Part shown: one piece after another, positions 1-11,889 of the stretch
How the letters are laid out: each line of letters starts with the position of its first letter
How positions within the stretch are numbered: position 1 is the stretch's first letter
Assembly (NCBI GenBank): GCA_947179485.1
Contig: OX359248.1
Location: 56,058,386 to 56,122,385 of the forward strand
Length of the DNA: 64,000 nt
Reading direction: 5' to 3'
From: Allacma fusca
Taxonomy: Eukaryota; Arthropoda; Collembola; Symphypleona; Sminthuridae
Program-made: the position numbers and the translations under genes
The notes under the pieces: generated by a model
Database searches by the model: none
What the model saw: only the letters and a program-made list of their open reading frames with translations
Told to the model about the DNA's origin: nothing

Positions 1-422
1 AACGAAATTGGATGAACACAGTTAGATTTAATTTACGCAAATGCTTATATGTAATGCGAGTATCGTTTTCCATGAAAATCAACAGAATAACTAATTTTGT
101 TTAATAAACATGGGCATGGGCGATTTTTCTTGAAATGAAAATTCTGAAATCGAAATTATTAGCAGCAATGAAGCAAGCTTGCAGAAAATTAACACTGTTA
201 GGCCATTGAAGTCCACACGCTACAAATATTTATTGCTAAAAAATAATTAATAATAATTTTATAATACTGCACAGTAGTTCTTTTTATGTGGCCTAATTAT
301 TATTAAATATTATTTTATATAATTAAATAATAGCATTCCCTAGCATCCAATCTATTAAAAGTGTATCATGTATTTTAAGTTTTCAGTAATTTGTACACGC
401 GTTTCATGTATATGTTGTGAAA

Positions 423-634
423 CATTCCGGGATATTTCGGAACGGAACGGGTTCGGAACGGAAAAACTGGCATAATACGGAACGGAACACAACCTGTAAC
501 GGAAAAAATACTTTACTCCTTTGTTCCGAACGGTGTCAGTTCAAATGTTCCGATGTCCCGACAGCCGGAACGGAACCGGGAACAATATTATTTGTAGGTT
601 TCGGAACGGAACGGAATTTCGTACGGAACAAAAA
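423..634. repeat. GGAAC word array (possible hAT-type element, ends unresolved)
   Basis: The words CGGAACGG and GGAACGGAAC recur throughout, with the complement TTCCG near the middle. This is the same organisation as the delimited word-array elements elsewhere in the window, but I found no convincing terminal inverted repeat or 8-bp duplication. The open frame across it is a by-product of the repeat and not a gene. Confidence 0.55.
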
Positions 635-986
635 TGTTGAACACGTTGGAAGCTCTACTAGGAGGGTAGAGGATATTAAATTATACCCCAAAGAATTTAA
701 ATACAGAACTGTATTACATCTCTGTGCAAAAGCATCACGAATTAAAATGCATGGCAGTTTACGTTTTACAAATTAAGACATATATGCATGAAACATAAAC
801 ATTATTACTGTTATAAATAAAAGATATTGCTTTGAAATGCGTACAGCTAGGTAAAAACGACGCTTCTTTGAACAGATAGACTCATCTAGACAGAGCAAAA
901 CCTTCATTGCTAAAATGAATTACGTAATTAAATATCAATCGATTCAATTTATGGATGTTACCAGAATTGTATACGTGAAGACTTAC

Positions 987-1210
987 AAGAATCGTTTGGC
1001 ATACAAGGAACTGCTCGGAAGTGCAACTGGCCCATCTTCGTCAAGAATTGAATCGGGGTTCACTTTGTTCATGTAGGCCAAGGGAATTCGAGGATAACTC
1101 GCGTACCTCTTGGCCCGGTGCAAAGGTCCCGAAGATCCATTCTGATCCGTAATAATTCCCACAACCCCGTAGATAAGTGCGACAAAAACTAGGGTCTTTA
1201 TTGTCTTCAT
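987..1210 (-). CDS. Candidate secreted peptide precursor, first coding exon
   Basis: The exon reads from MKTIKTLVFVALIYGVVG, a hydrophobic stretch that fits a signal peptide of about 20 residues. It continues to a hydrophilic region with two dibasic sites, AKR before YASYPRIPLAYMN and AKR before FL. A signal peptide followed by KR-bounded segments is the layout of neuropeptide or peptide-hormone precursors. An acceptor-like AG lies one base before the ATG (1212-1213), and a strong donor, GTAAGT, follows the TT of the last codon (986-981). The reading therefore probably continues in another exon to the left (minus-strand downstream) instead of ending at the TAA that overlaps the donor. No cysteines are present, and I do not recognise the mature peptide. 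The family is unknown; a chance ORF cannot be excluded, although signal, dibasic sites and splice sites together argue against it. Confidence 0.5.
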
Positions 1211-1213
1211 GCT

Positions 1214-3334
1214 ATAATAAATATTAAGGACAACAATAATAGTATTTGAAGTTGCAGAAAAACTGATTACCAAACTCTTAGCCTTTAGATTATATAGAAT
1301 TATAGTGAATTGATGAATCTTATATACTTGTAAATAAGATGCTAAATAAGAAGCTGGATGAAGAGGAGTCCTTCTTGCACTCTAACCCTCACGAATCTGC
1401 CAGAAAATTTATTGGTCAGAGATGAACCAGTTGTAATAAAACATAGAGCAGAACTGGAGTGAAATTCCACAAGTTATTTCCATCGCTTTCTCCGTCTTTG
1501 TATTGTGTGGGTTACTGGAGGAGTTGATCTCTATATACAATTATATCTATACTTACATAAGGAAAACCTGTGAGCGCATGATGAGGTTTAGCAACCTTGC
1601 AGAGAAGTTGAATGGTGTCGGATCGATATTACTTACTTTACAGATCTAAAACTGGCAAACTCTTGAGAGAGACAGGCATTATAACCAACCGTCCACATCT
1701 TTTCCTAAAACTTGTACATACTTCCGTGGAGTCAGTTAAATCGACATTAAGTGTGCCTAGACCAAGTGCTGTCTCAGCGCATGATTTCAGCCCAAGCACT
1801 ACGGCAGGTACTTTCCGGGGAATTTTCATGGAAATTCTCCAGTTTTACTGTTAGGGAGGCGACGGCGTTCATGCCAAAACACGGTTCATGTGATAACTCC
1901 CTTGCATTTATAAAACTAACGCATTCCATTGGAAGTGGGATACAACCAGGTTCGTACAAAAGGAGATTTTCCCGTTTAGAGCTCGTTCTGAACCATTTAA
2001 TGAATATAATATGACGCAAGAAGAATTTTAAAATGGGAGAATCGCCCTCAATTTTTATCGAATGTCATATTGGAATGATAAAAATTGTATGGTCCACTCG
2101 TACCATTTATAGGGAATATGAGACATGTGCACATGTTCTCCATAAACGATTCCGCGGACCTGTAGACTGCCTATTTTCTCAATTTTGCTCATAATTTCCA
2201 TCCAAAGTCGTCAGAATATAATTTATTACCTTTACAGCGGAGGCCGCGATACTAATATCTCGCAGGCCAAAACTTTTTCGATGGCTTAATCAATACATCC
2301 CATTAAAATTAAAGTTCTGAGCTTCTATTTTACCGCTTCTGTGGAGTGTACAACCTTTAAGCATTACTACTTACTTGTAACGATTTACATACAATATACA
2401 ATAGGTATACACATATGTGTCATTAAAAGGTAGAAGTTTGGATTTGCTTTACATTTTGCTTCAAAGCTGGGCAAATTATTCGCATACCTTAAATCCTACA
2501 TATTTTTAGATTCTTAGGTCCAACCTACATTTTAGCCTAAATAAATCACTCCCGAGAGTTGACCCTCCCTACAACCGACATACATCCCTCCCGAGATTTG
2601 TCACTACACCTGCAACCGACATACCTCTTTGTTGTAATTGAATCATACCTGCAAAACTAAAATGAAATTATGCATGCATAAATTGAAGTTATTTACAATG
2701 CTCTTAATTTAAAGCTAAACAATACATACATAGTTGGTAATGAAAATGCTTGTTTAAGTTACGCTATTTAAATTTGCTTTCGAAAAGTTTCATACATATA
2801 TTGTTTCAACAATGTCTTATGTGTGCTACTCATTAAAAATCAATTTGTGTTGCTTGATTTATAATTCACTGATTTCAATAATGAATAGTGAAGAAATCGA
2901 ATTTTAGTCAGTCAATTTTAGAAGACGTTTCTGTTTAATGCCGCATTACATTTATACAAAGAACAAACATGTATTATCATGTACAATGAAAATGTTTTAA
3001 ATGTAATGTAAAAATACTTAAATTCACACCTGATCTTTCCGGGCCTCTCTGTATACAACAATTGTTTCAATGATTCCTGTGGCCAAACTTGCTCTTCTGG
3101 CATTTTAGACAAAAAATTTACTGACTGATTCTCATGTTGAATCAAATTTTCACTTTGCACGTTATTTCGAAGGGGATAGACTTACTGCAAGCGAATTGAA
3201 ATCGTTTGCACTCCAGCACATAAACAAAAGTAAAAAAACATATGTGAAACAAAATCTAGATGGGGCTTCTATTCAGCGCTGTGGAATACGAAAGGTTCGA
3301 ACATACCTACACTTTTATTCTTAAGTACCTACCA
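1214..3334. other. No gene recognised
   Basis: AT-rich DNA with short overlapping open frames on both strands around 1612-2019 that show no family motif and contradict each other. A doublet built on CTCCCGAGA and ACCGACATAC occurs at about 2547-2630. Confidence 0.6.
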
Positions 3335-3724
3335 TTTTTAGAAAGTGAAACTTTCTTATAGACGAGTCATTTCCGTCCGTCCGTCCGTCTACAAAATCTT
3401 GCGAGTCGCACAACTCAACAACGGAATGACATACGGACATGGGACTTGTCCAAAAATCGGACATACATTGTAGATGTGCCTTTTGATATTTTCCCTGACC
3501 CAGGGTCAACCGTTTGACCTCTGAAAATTATTTTCTGGATACAATTATCAAAAAATCTTGCATTTGTTATACCTTTCCAACGGATTGACGTATGGACATG
3601 AGTCCTTTACAGATAACAATCAAACTGTATTTCCCTACCCTACTAAAAATTTTTAAGCATAAGTTTCACTTTCCTGCACATGCAAACAAAGTTTGCCCAA
3701 ATCAGTGCAGTGCACGGATTTTTT
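3335..3724. repeat. Interspersed repeat, copy 1
   Basis: A ~390-bp unit starts TTTTTAGAAAGTGAAAC and ends GTGCAGTGCACGGATTTTT. It matches 4001-4390 closely, with scattered substitutions and a shorter CCGT run in the second copy. An inner inverted pair (GAAAGTGAAAC near the start, GTTTCACTTTC near the end) is present. No target duplication is seen at this copy. The class is unknown; a non-autonomous element is likely. Confidence 0.8.
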
Positions 3725-3928
3725 ATGTAGGTGCGCACTGATTATTCCCAGCATACATATAATGCATATATGTTTCCCTCGAAATATAATACATACAAAT
3801 GCCTACAAAATATGTAAAAATTTGAGCATAGCCTACAATTTTGCCTACTTGTAGGCATACATGTATGGTATACGCCAAGCTTTGCTTTGCCTACTTACAT
3901 CATACGTACTCATATCATGTGTGTCACA

Positions 3929-4974
3929 CAGTGCTCTCAGTTAGACACCCTTACTTACTCTTTACTCATAATTGTGTCTCTCATGATGTCCAGTACTTAC
4001 TTTTTAGAAAGTGAAACTTTCTTATAGACGAGTCTGTTCCGTCCGTCCGTCTACAAAATCTTGTGAGTCGCACAACTCAACAACGGAATGACATACGGAC
4101 ATGGGACTTCTCCCAAAAAATCGGACATAAATTCTAGATGTGCCTTTTGATATTTTCCCTGGCCCAGGGTCAACCGTTTGATCTCTGAAAATTATTTTCT
4201 GGATACAATTATCAAAAAATCCTGCATTTGCTATACCTTTCCAACGGATTGACGTATGGACATGCGTCCTTTACAGATAGCAATCAAACTTTTTCCGTAC
4301 CCTACTAAAAACCTTTAAATACAGTATAAGTTTCACTTTCCTGCACATGCAAACAAAGTTTGCCCAAATCAGTGCAGTGCACGGATTTTTACTTACTCAG
4401 GGGCTTCATGGTAGCTATCTTACTCACTACTCCCTCAAAATTTCGGGTCGCAGTGTAATACTTAATCTTTACTTACTTATTCGCAAAAATAAGCTGATTT
4501 TACTTACTGTTTACTTACTTTTGCCTGTATAGTACTCAAGTAATACTTACTCGCTTTCAAATATAATCCATATCACTGCCATCTTTGGTAGTGTAGTCAA
4601 CGACTCAAGTTTAACGAGTTGCATCGTCGCAAGTATTTAAAGGCATTGTTTGCCTATGACATGTGTTATCTGCCTCCATAAACCATACATAAGTCATGGA
4701 TATTGTCGGAGAACATTTTTTCTATGGTAGTTACTCCAGTAAAGAAGAGTTTACTTACTCAATACTTACTTTTTGATACTTTGCAGTTCGTCTTACTTAC
4801 TCATTACTTACATTACACCGGGGAATGAGTGTACTTACCCTTTACGTACTTAAACATCAACCTTTTTAAAATACTCATTACTTAAGCATACTCGCAGATG
4901 TGAGTACGAGTAAGTACAATACTCACTTACTCACTTTATGAAAAATCGAGTAATGAGTAAAATTGAGAGTACTG
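3929..4974. mobile_element. WA1: hAT-type word-array element
   Basis: Its ends are CAGTGCTCTCA and the complement of CAGTACTCTCA (10 of 11 match). It is flanked by perfect 8-bp duplications GTGTCACA at 3921-3928 and 4975-4982. The interior is dominated by TTACTTACTC on the left and its complement GAGTAAGTAC on the right. It contains the interspersed repeat at 4001-4390. No transposase coding is visible, so it is non-autonomous. Confidence 0.9.
4001..4390. repeat. Interspersed repeat, copy 2, inserted in WA1
   Basis: This is the same unit as 3335-3724. It interrupts the TTACTTAC word array of WA1 and is bordered by ACTTAC on both sides (3995-4000 and 4391-4396), which fits a short target duplication. 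Because the target is itself repetitive, the duplication length is uncertain. Confidence 0.8.
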
Positions 4975-5149
4975 GTGTCACATTTGTGTAGGTTACTGTA
5001 ACACATTCTTAATAGTTATTGTATGAATGATAAAAGATATGGATAACTTCTTAGTAAATAATAATTTGAACTGAATTGTATACAGTTTGTACTAAAATCA
5101 AAATGGACTATAGATGCAAATAAAAGGAATAGTGTATGTTACAGAGATG

Positions 5150-5345
5150 TTCAAATGATTTTTCCTTCCTTCAATCCTTCGAATGCAAAAAAATAGATCC
5201 ATATCCTTCCTTCAGACCTCTTCAGATTGAAGGCTTGAAAACAAAATTCCATCCTTCAACCTACCTTCAAAGTAGTTTTGTTGAGATCCTTCTTAAACCT
5301 TCAGTAATAATTAATATCCTACCTTCACCAAATTTCGTCTTCCGT
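5150..5345. repeat. CCTTC word array
   Basis: The words CCTTC and CTTCAA occur about every 10-15 bases. The layout resembles the interiors of the delimited word-array elements. No matching termini were found, so it may be a truncated or decayed copy. Confidence 0.5.
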
Positions 5346-6029
5346 AATATTTTACATATATTCATATATGAGACAACAAAGTCAACTTACAACTCACTGA
5401 AGTCACTTACTATTCAATGCTTAAAAGACAAACGTTGATACATCGATGTATTATTCATCGTTTCAATTTTTAAAAAGCATTTAATATTGGCGAGACTGAA
5501 TCGTCTTTGACACAGTATCAATAGTAAGCCTAGCTCGACTAGTTCGGATCAGCGCTCCATAAAGCTACCGAAAAAAAGTCTCCACAGACCATGTGATTGA
5601 TATCTTAATATTATAAAATGACCGTGATGGCATGAACAAACAAAGCATTTTAAAACTTCGCTCTCTCTCTCTCCTTAACGCGCTTTGTAGGTTCGTGTGT
5701 ACAAATTACCACAAAGGCTAAGCTTACTGGTATACCAAAGCATTATACAGTTGCAAGGACGGGGATATGTCACGGGCTACATTTATAACAACATAAGCAG
5801 CGACTATACCCATTTATATTAAAGAGAAGACACTAGAGCTACATATATGCACAAATTATTTCCCTTCTCTTGCATTTGCAGCTAAAAAGCACATTCATGA
5901 GTTTAGTGGTGAAGTGAAGTGGAGTTTTGTGTACGGACACCAGATGTCATTCGTGGTATTATTTTCGATGTTCAGAGAAACAGTAAATCTATGAATTATT
6001 CATTATTCCTTATTTCTATAAGCTTACTA
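5346..6029. other. No gene recognised
   Basis: No coding, RNA or repeat signal beyond a short CTCTCTCT tract near 5660. Confidence 0.5.
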
Positions 6030-6620
6030 CTGCTACCTCTACTCTATCATTAGAATACGTTGTACTGTCGAGTCAAGCCAGGCTGATACTTTACCAATTA
6101 AGGACAGGTGTGTTACGCACGCCTCTCTTGCCTGCGATTGGCCGATAATTTTTCATGCGTTTCAGCGCGAAATAAAAGAATGTATGCATATGCAATGTAA
6201 ATATCTTGCAACATGATTACGAAATTGAAACTCGATGGTTCACTCACTCATTACAAATACAGAGTCAATCTATGGTTGACAAGTAAACGATGGTTGACAG
6301 TCACTCTGTGGTAACTAGCATAAGCCTATCGGAGGCAAGAGAGGCGTGCGTAACACACCTATCCTTAATTGGTAAAGTATCAGCCTGGCTTGACTCGACA
6401 GTACTGTTCTACCTCTACTCCTACTAGTGGTGTCTAAATTACGACCCTAAATAACGCTCCTCTACTCACTTAATTCTATGCTAGCCTACTATTTTCCTCT
6501 ACCTCTATTATGCTAGTATTTTTGTATACCGCTACTGCATCTCTGCTAATGATTTGCCGATTTTAACGCCTCTACTCTATTTATACCTCTATTCACAGTA
6601 CAGTAGAGGTCCCAGCACCG
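6030..6620. repeat. CCTCTACTC word array interrupted by a MITE
   Basis: Words CCTCTACTC and TGCTACC flank the TA MITE on both sides, and the right side ends near GTAGAGGTCCCAGCACC. Apparently a word-array element was the target of the MITE at 6065-6401. Its own termini were not resolved. Confidence 0.5.
6065..6401. mobile_element. TA-target MITE with long inverted repeats, copy 1
   Basis: A 337-bp element with near-perfect inverted repeats of about 70 bp, starting CTGTCGAGTCAAGCCAGGC, bordered by TA on each side (6063-6064 and 6402-6403). TA duplication with long terminal inverted repeats and no coding capacity is the Tc1/mariner-type MITE pattern. A second copy lies at 42968-43919. Confidence 0.85.
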
Positions 6621-6839
6621 TTGTGCAGTGCTAGTTTCTGTTACTGCTGAAGGTACTTTACAACAACATAAGTGCCTCGATACAAAAAATTACAGTACCC
6701 GCTAGAAACCGTTTTTCCAGCATGTAGTGTAAATAATACTACTTTTATAGTACTACACTACTTATTAAAATTAAACATTAGTATGTACTTGTGAGCAATC
6801 AATTTTAAACTTAAACGTGAGTTTAGCAGTCCAGTCTAC

Positions 6840-7040
6840 ACCTGCCATTTGAGTTCACTCATTGTAACCTAAAACTAACATTTTGAACTTCCCGTAACTC
6901 GAGTGCGATTTGAAATTCGAGTTTGAACTCAAATGTAACTTGAAACTCAAGATTATAGCTCATTTAAAGCTTGAAATTTAAGTTTGATATCAAATTTCAG
7001 TATAACTTGTAATTTGAATTTCGAGTTTGAACTCACTTGT
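6840..7040. repeat. TTGAACTC / AACTTGAAACTC word array
   Basis: Repeated AACTTGAAACTCAAG and GAGTTTGAACTC words in both orientations. Probably a decayed word-array element; termini not found. Confidence 0.5.
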
Positions 7041-7137
7041 AATAAATTCAAGTACAGTTTCAAAAAGAAATTCTTGCATATCGATGAATCCCTCAATTTC
7101 GGTCCTCAATCTTCAATCTCAATCTCAATCCTCAATC

Positions 7138-7172
7138 TTTCGGTAATTATCCCTCCCGGATAATTACCGAAA
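7138..7172. repeat. Perfect 15-bp-arm hairpin
   Basis: TTTCGGTAATTATCC is followed by the loop CTCCC and the exact complement GGATAATTACCGAAA. It lies beside a run of CTCAATC words (7088-7137). A compact remnant of a foldback element is the simplest reading. Confidence 0.8.
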
Positions 7173-7203
7173 ATGTGAAGTGGGAACTACAGATATTTTC
7201 AAC

Positions 7204-7466
7204 CAGGGGTCGGATTTTCAGATTTGTTAATGTGCTTCAGGGAAATTTCTTAGGCATACAGAGATTTTTAGATTGGTTGACCTTATTTGACAGGGATTTG
7301 ACGTCTTACAGGGAAATTATTATTGCCAACAGGGACTTTGAAAATCGTCGACCTTTTTTCAGCAGGGATTTTTGCAATTGTTGAGGACCTCCCAGCAGGG
7401 ACACTTGATTCAGCAGGTAAATTCAGAAATAATATTCCAGGAAGATTTACAAAAATTCGACCCCTG
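7204..7466. mobile_element. WA2: short hAT-type word-array element
   Basis: Ends CAGGGGTCGGATTTT and the complement of CAGGGGTCGAATTTT, with perfect 8-bp duplications TTTTCAAC at 7196-7203 and 7467-7474. At 263 bp it is the smallest complete copy. The interior repeats CAGGGATTT and CAGGGAAATT. It lies just upstream of, or within, Helitron-derived DNA. Confidence 0.92.
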
Positions 7467-7519
7467 TTTTCAACCACTATAAAGATCATCCTATTGAAGA
7501 CTCTTCGTGATCACACTGA

Positions 7520-8760
7520 TACCGTTGCCGAACAACTATGCTTGCATCAAATTGATCTAATTTTTAAAGTGCACAAAAAATACAATGAAAAGGAATTTGG
7601 AATGCCAAGACTACAAGGCTACATGGCATCGACAATGTGTGTCTTATAACATCGATGAAGATAAAATATCGCTTAGAACAAATTATGATTAACCTAACGA
7701 ACAACAGAAACACGTGGTAAATTTTTGCAATAAAGGCAATTGAATCAAATAATGGCACAAATAATTGTATTCATCTAAATGGCCCTGGGTGAGTGGATAA
7801 ACATACTTGTACAAAACATTAATGATCTACGTTCGTGTACACCTGTTTAACGGGTTTACATATAAATTGCAGTTGCTTCAACAGGAATCGCAGCTATATT
7901 TTTGAAACGTGGTAGAACTTACCGCTCTTAATTTTGTATACCACCGAACACAAACAAGGGCACAATACGCGAGTTACCTCTGTAGAGGCAGATAGGATTC
8001 AAAAATCTCAGCCAATAATTTTTGATGAATACACGCTGCAATTAAGTACAGTTTGGATGTGGTTAATAGGCTTCTACAAAAAATGTGGATAATAATAGAC
8101 CATTTGGTGGAAAATTAATCATTCTTGGAGCGGATTTTTGACAATTTTTAAATGTTGTCAAGCGTAGGAATTGAATTTCAATAATTTAATCCAATATCAA
8201 AAGCAGTGCTAATTGGAAATGTTTCAAAACATTTAAGTTGAATGTTAATATGCGAGCACGGTATGATATGTATTTTTCTGATTGGATTCATAAAGTTGGA
8301 AATGGTAAGCTCAACACGAGAATAATTAAAGATAAAAATGATGTGTTGGAAATTCCTCAAAACCTGATTACATTTGATAATTTAATTGACGAGATTTGCG
8401 TAGGAATAAGAAGACGGTCCTACAAACAGAAGATTATGCCAATAGGGCATTATTGTGTCCTCTTAATGTCGAATAGTTGAAAATCAATTGTAAAGTCCTA
8501 GACTTATTGTCAAGGGTAGAGAAATGTTACTGCAATGCAGATAAAGTTGATTTTGTAAATGAAAGTGATGTACAGAATTCTTTTGTAGTGTTTAAACTCA
8601 ATTAATCCTAATAGAATGCCTACTCATTTTTTAAAACTTAAAATCGGAGAAATAAATTCTACTACGAAATTTAAATACGAATAGAGGTCTCTGTAATGGT
8701 ACACGTTTGATTGTTACATAACTAACTACTACATTAGTAACTAAAACTTGCCAAAAGAAT
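7520..8760 (+). pseudogene. Broken Helitron (Pif1-like) helicase
   Basis: Reading the three plus frames together gives the Pif1/Helitron helicase order with many stops and frameshifts. A damaged Walker A (NGPG, then TYLYKTLM) lies near 7780-7830. AVASTGIAAIFLKRGRTYRS lies near 7870-7940, and a Walker B region NNRPFGGKLIILGADF near 8090-8140. DWIHKVGNGKLNTRI and an IP-containing stretch lie at 8280-8400. Near 8590-8720 come LNSINPNRMPTHFLKLKIG and, in another frame, LLRNLNTNRGLCNGTRLIV. These are characteristic of Helitron helicases, which unwind DNA during rolling-circle transposition. No Rep (HUH) domain was recognised upstream. The copy is clearly dead. The segment at 7520-7650 ending in FGMP may be the preceding helicase part, with less certainty. 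Confidence 0.85.
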
Positions 8761-9779
8761 TTGTTTCAACAGTAGCATATCATAAAATGATACACAGTTC
8801 TATTCCAGATTAACGTTTACAGCTGTAGTTACTTCCAGAGGTTCCACGGACATATTTCAATTCTCCTGCGTACACAATTTATTGATAATAACGAATATGC
8901 GCCCGGTGACAGCGTTGTTTCCTGATGCAAAGCACAGAACCGTGTTTTTACTGACAAAAATATTTCTAGCTAGATAATTTTATTAAACTATTTTGTAAGA
9001 AACAAATGTCGAAATAATTTTACCTGGAAGAGAAAGCAAGTACTCAACTAGGACTGTCATATACTCGCAAACAGATTCTGCGATGCTAAGGTACTTTTAG
9101 GTACTTTTTAAGCAATCGTTGAAAACAAAATCTCACCCACTTTGATTTTATCAGGTCATATTATAGCACACGGAATACTTACAATTAAATAGAAGCAACT
9201 ATACTTGCAGCCGTTCAGTTCATAAAGGGGTGAACTGAACTAGCCCTTATTCTTATTGTTTTTGAACGAACTTGAACGAACTAGCTAAATGCAAAAATTT
9301 GATGGAATGAATTTGAATTGAACTCAGAAGTTAATTTGAAAGTGAACGAACGTTCATCATGTGTTCAAATAACAAACTGAACTGAATTGAACTAAAGAGT
9401 CAATGTTTGAATATAAACTTAACTAATCGTGAACACACAACGAATATTATCTATCTCTAAATTGCATGACCATATATTTTATAGTTGTAATCTCAAAAGC
9501 TCACACCTTGGTTTTTGATTATCCATTTCATTGACAATAAATTACAAACAAATAGCTTACAAGCAAACCGGTTTTTACATTCAATACCGGATATTCGTGG
9601 ACGAAGTTGTTTGAATTTGATTTGATTTATTTAGATTGAATTGTCAAGTCATACATCGAATTAAATCAATGATTTCCAATGACGGACAATATATAATAAT
9701 AACTAAACTATACTTATAGGAACATAAATTCATAGTCACTGATAAAATACAAAAAAAGTAGTTTTAAATTTACGGTGAG
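8761..9779. other. No gene; contains a GAACGAAC word array
   Basis: Between about 9230 and 9430 words such as TTGAACGAAC and GTGAACGAAC recur, resembling the interiors of the word-array elements. Ends were not resolved. The rest shows no gene. Confidence 0.5.
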
Positions 9780-10260
9780 TTAATTTAGTACATTTAGTGG
9801 ATCTCTTTTTAGCAGTATCCATTTAGTCAATTCAATATGACAATTTTTATTTTCTAAGTCACGAAGAGGAGGGGGGATTTTATTCCACAATTGTATAAAC
9901 CTGAATTTATTCGACCTTTCAAACGTAACGGATTTGTGAGTTAGAGATTTCAGAGTGTTTCTGTGTAATACTTGTACAGAATTTTGCGTGTACATAAAGA
10001 CTTCGTTGTATTTTTTGAAGTCGTTCTTAAACTTCAGTTGGCGTCGAAGTTGTCCCATTGCAGTGAACAAGAGTCGTTCTTGAATTGAGAGTAGATTGAA
10101 TTTTTCTAAAAGGAAATTTTGCATATCTGCAGAAACGAACATAGCACCTCTATGACGAGAGTTACGTTTAATACCTCTCTTTTTACAGTTTATTTTGTAT
10201 AAGCATGAGTAGAGGAGTTTATTTATTTTGTTTCGTAAATAGAGAAGGTCAGAAGCATTT
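9780..10260 (-). pseudogene. C-terminal part of a non-LTR reverse transcriptase
   Basis: The minus strand encodes a basic stretch (KINKLLYSCLYKINCKKRG) running into a 120-residue open frame that includes LSIQERLLFTAMGQLRRQL and RFIQLWNKIPPPLRDLE. A WN-I-P motif after an R-rich thumb region is usual at the C-terminal end of non-LTR retrotransposon polymerases. There the sequence normally ends a few dozen residues later, as here. The palm with the catalytic aspartates is missing, so this is a 5'-truncated copy. Its clade is not resolved. Confidence 0.65.
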
Positions 10261-10445
10261 AAAATTTAAAAGCACAATAGATGTAGTCACATAGTTATGT
10301 GATTTATTAATTTGGAAGCGCTTGATTTTTTTACCCTGATTGTTTATCAGAAAGCTCATAGTCGATACTACTTTCAAACCACCGGTACATCCAATAACAT
10401 TCCAACCTATGCTCTACGATTATAACTAGAGATAGAGAACATAAA

Positions 10446-11029
10446 ATGGACAATATTCAATGCCAGCATGACGGTTGCATGTTAGCACAAAATAACTCCT
10501 TATTTACACGAGTCTGGCGGAAATTCAGAAAGGAAAAGAACAAAATAAAATTGGCTAACAGAACTGGAGAAATTATGCGTAGAAGCGGGTATTATAGAAT
10601 AATTTCAAAAATTCACGAGAAACGAAGATGAAATTAGGAGTGAACTTATTTGGTCTGTAAACAAAGATATCAGAAGCTTGAAATCAAGTGAAAAACTGTA
10701 TTAGCTATGACAAGTAAAAACTAAAGTTTCCATGAGTGAGAGTTATGTGCTAAATCTAAGTTGGAAAAACATTCCAACTATTGCAGAACTTAGGAGTTGG
10801 GAGCTATAAAATACTTGTACAGAAGGTTTACCTAAATGCAATAAATTCTGTATGGAAAAACCAAAGAGTAATGGAATGTCAATTGTGTAATATTAAAACA
10901 GTAGATGATTACTTTCACATAATCGATGAGTGTAAACGGGGGAGAAATACAGACAAAAATTTCCACAGACGTTTAGAAGATCGTGCGATAGAAGTAATCA
11001 TATTAATGCAATCTTTGGAGGAAAAATAA
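10446..11029 (+). pseudogene. LINE-like 3' fragment with CXXC...H...C motif
   Basis: Two open segments separated by stops. The second contains ECQLCNIKTVDDYFHIIDEC, a C-x2-C-x8-H-x4-C arrangement typical of the short zinc-binding tail found after the polymerase in several non-LTR elements. The first (10446-10628) is basic and unrecognised. It has opposite orientation to the reverse transcriptase fragment just left of it, so it belongs to a different insertion. Confidence 0.5.
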
Positions 11030-11509
11030 GCAGAGGTATGGTATATGTAGCATTTTATTTATTTTGGAAGAAGAACGCAATGAATCTGAGAAAATACTAC
11101 TATGGTCTACTACTCTGACTGATGACTGAATGATGTACAATTTTGGAGAGGGGCAAACAGGATAGTAAATTAGAATTTAGAAAACTAATGTATAAATTAT
11201 ATAAAACATAAATTAAGGGAAGATGCATGCAAAGTTGTAAGGGCCAATGATAAACAGACGACTGAATAAACTAAATTATTATTAGTAGATCTATGTTTTT
11301 AATAAACGTAGAGCTATAACCGTATTGCTATTGTTTGTTCCTTTAAACGGCAAATGAAAGGGGATCAGGTAAAGTGTAAACTGTGTCAAATTTATGTAAG
11401 TTTACAATGGTATAACTACTGGAATACTTTTCAAGTTCAGAATATGTTAAGTCAATGTAAAAAATTATCTCTAATAATAACTGACTCTCAACTTGAAGTT
11501 CAAATAGAG

Positions 11510-11889
11510 GAAAGACCCGACGAATCCATAGAAGACACCAAAAGGGTTCCGATTCCGTTTCTATGGAATTTATACAATAAGATTGCAGGATTATTAAGAC
11601 GATTTCAATGGAGAAAATTAAACGTATGCTCAACAGAATCAAATACAAAGAAACCAAAGTCATATATAGAATCCCATGTAATTCCTGTGACAAGATTTAT
11701 TACGGTGAAACTTATATCCTTTACACACACGACTTTAAGAACATGAAACATGTTCGTTTGAAGAACCATGAAAAATCAGCAGTTGCTCGACACATTTTAA
11801 ACAATAGTAAACATTTCATCGACTGGGATAATGACATATCAGTTATAACAGAACCAAATCAATTATTGAGAAAATTAAGGAAGGTTTAA
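11510..11889 (+). pseudogene. Penelope-like element: RT end and GIY-YIG endonuclease fragment
   Basis: After a frame change the plus strand reads RVPIPFLWNLYNKIAGLLRR and then KVIYRIPCNSCDKIYYGET, followed by SAVARHILNNSKHFIDW. The order 'IPY/F...RI-R', 'VYRIPC-C-K-Y-GET', 'SA-A-H', 'HxIDW' is that of the junction between reverse transcriptase and GIY-YIG endonuclease in Penelope-like elements. The endonuclease nicks target DNA to prime reverse transcription. The expected Arg after GET is displaced by a damaged stretch (YILYTHDFKNMKH), and the polymerase core is absent or unrecognisable. A hammerhead-like motif lies 170 bp downstream. Confidence 0.75.

Noticed and set aside
417..776. 119-residue open frame rich in GTERN
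   Set aside because: It is generated by the GGAAC word array and runs on into unrelated DNA without motif or splice signals.
1612..2019. Four overlapping small frames on both strands
   Set aside because: They overlap each other in opposite directions, have no recognisable family and no neighbouring exon signals.
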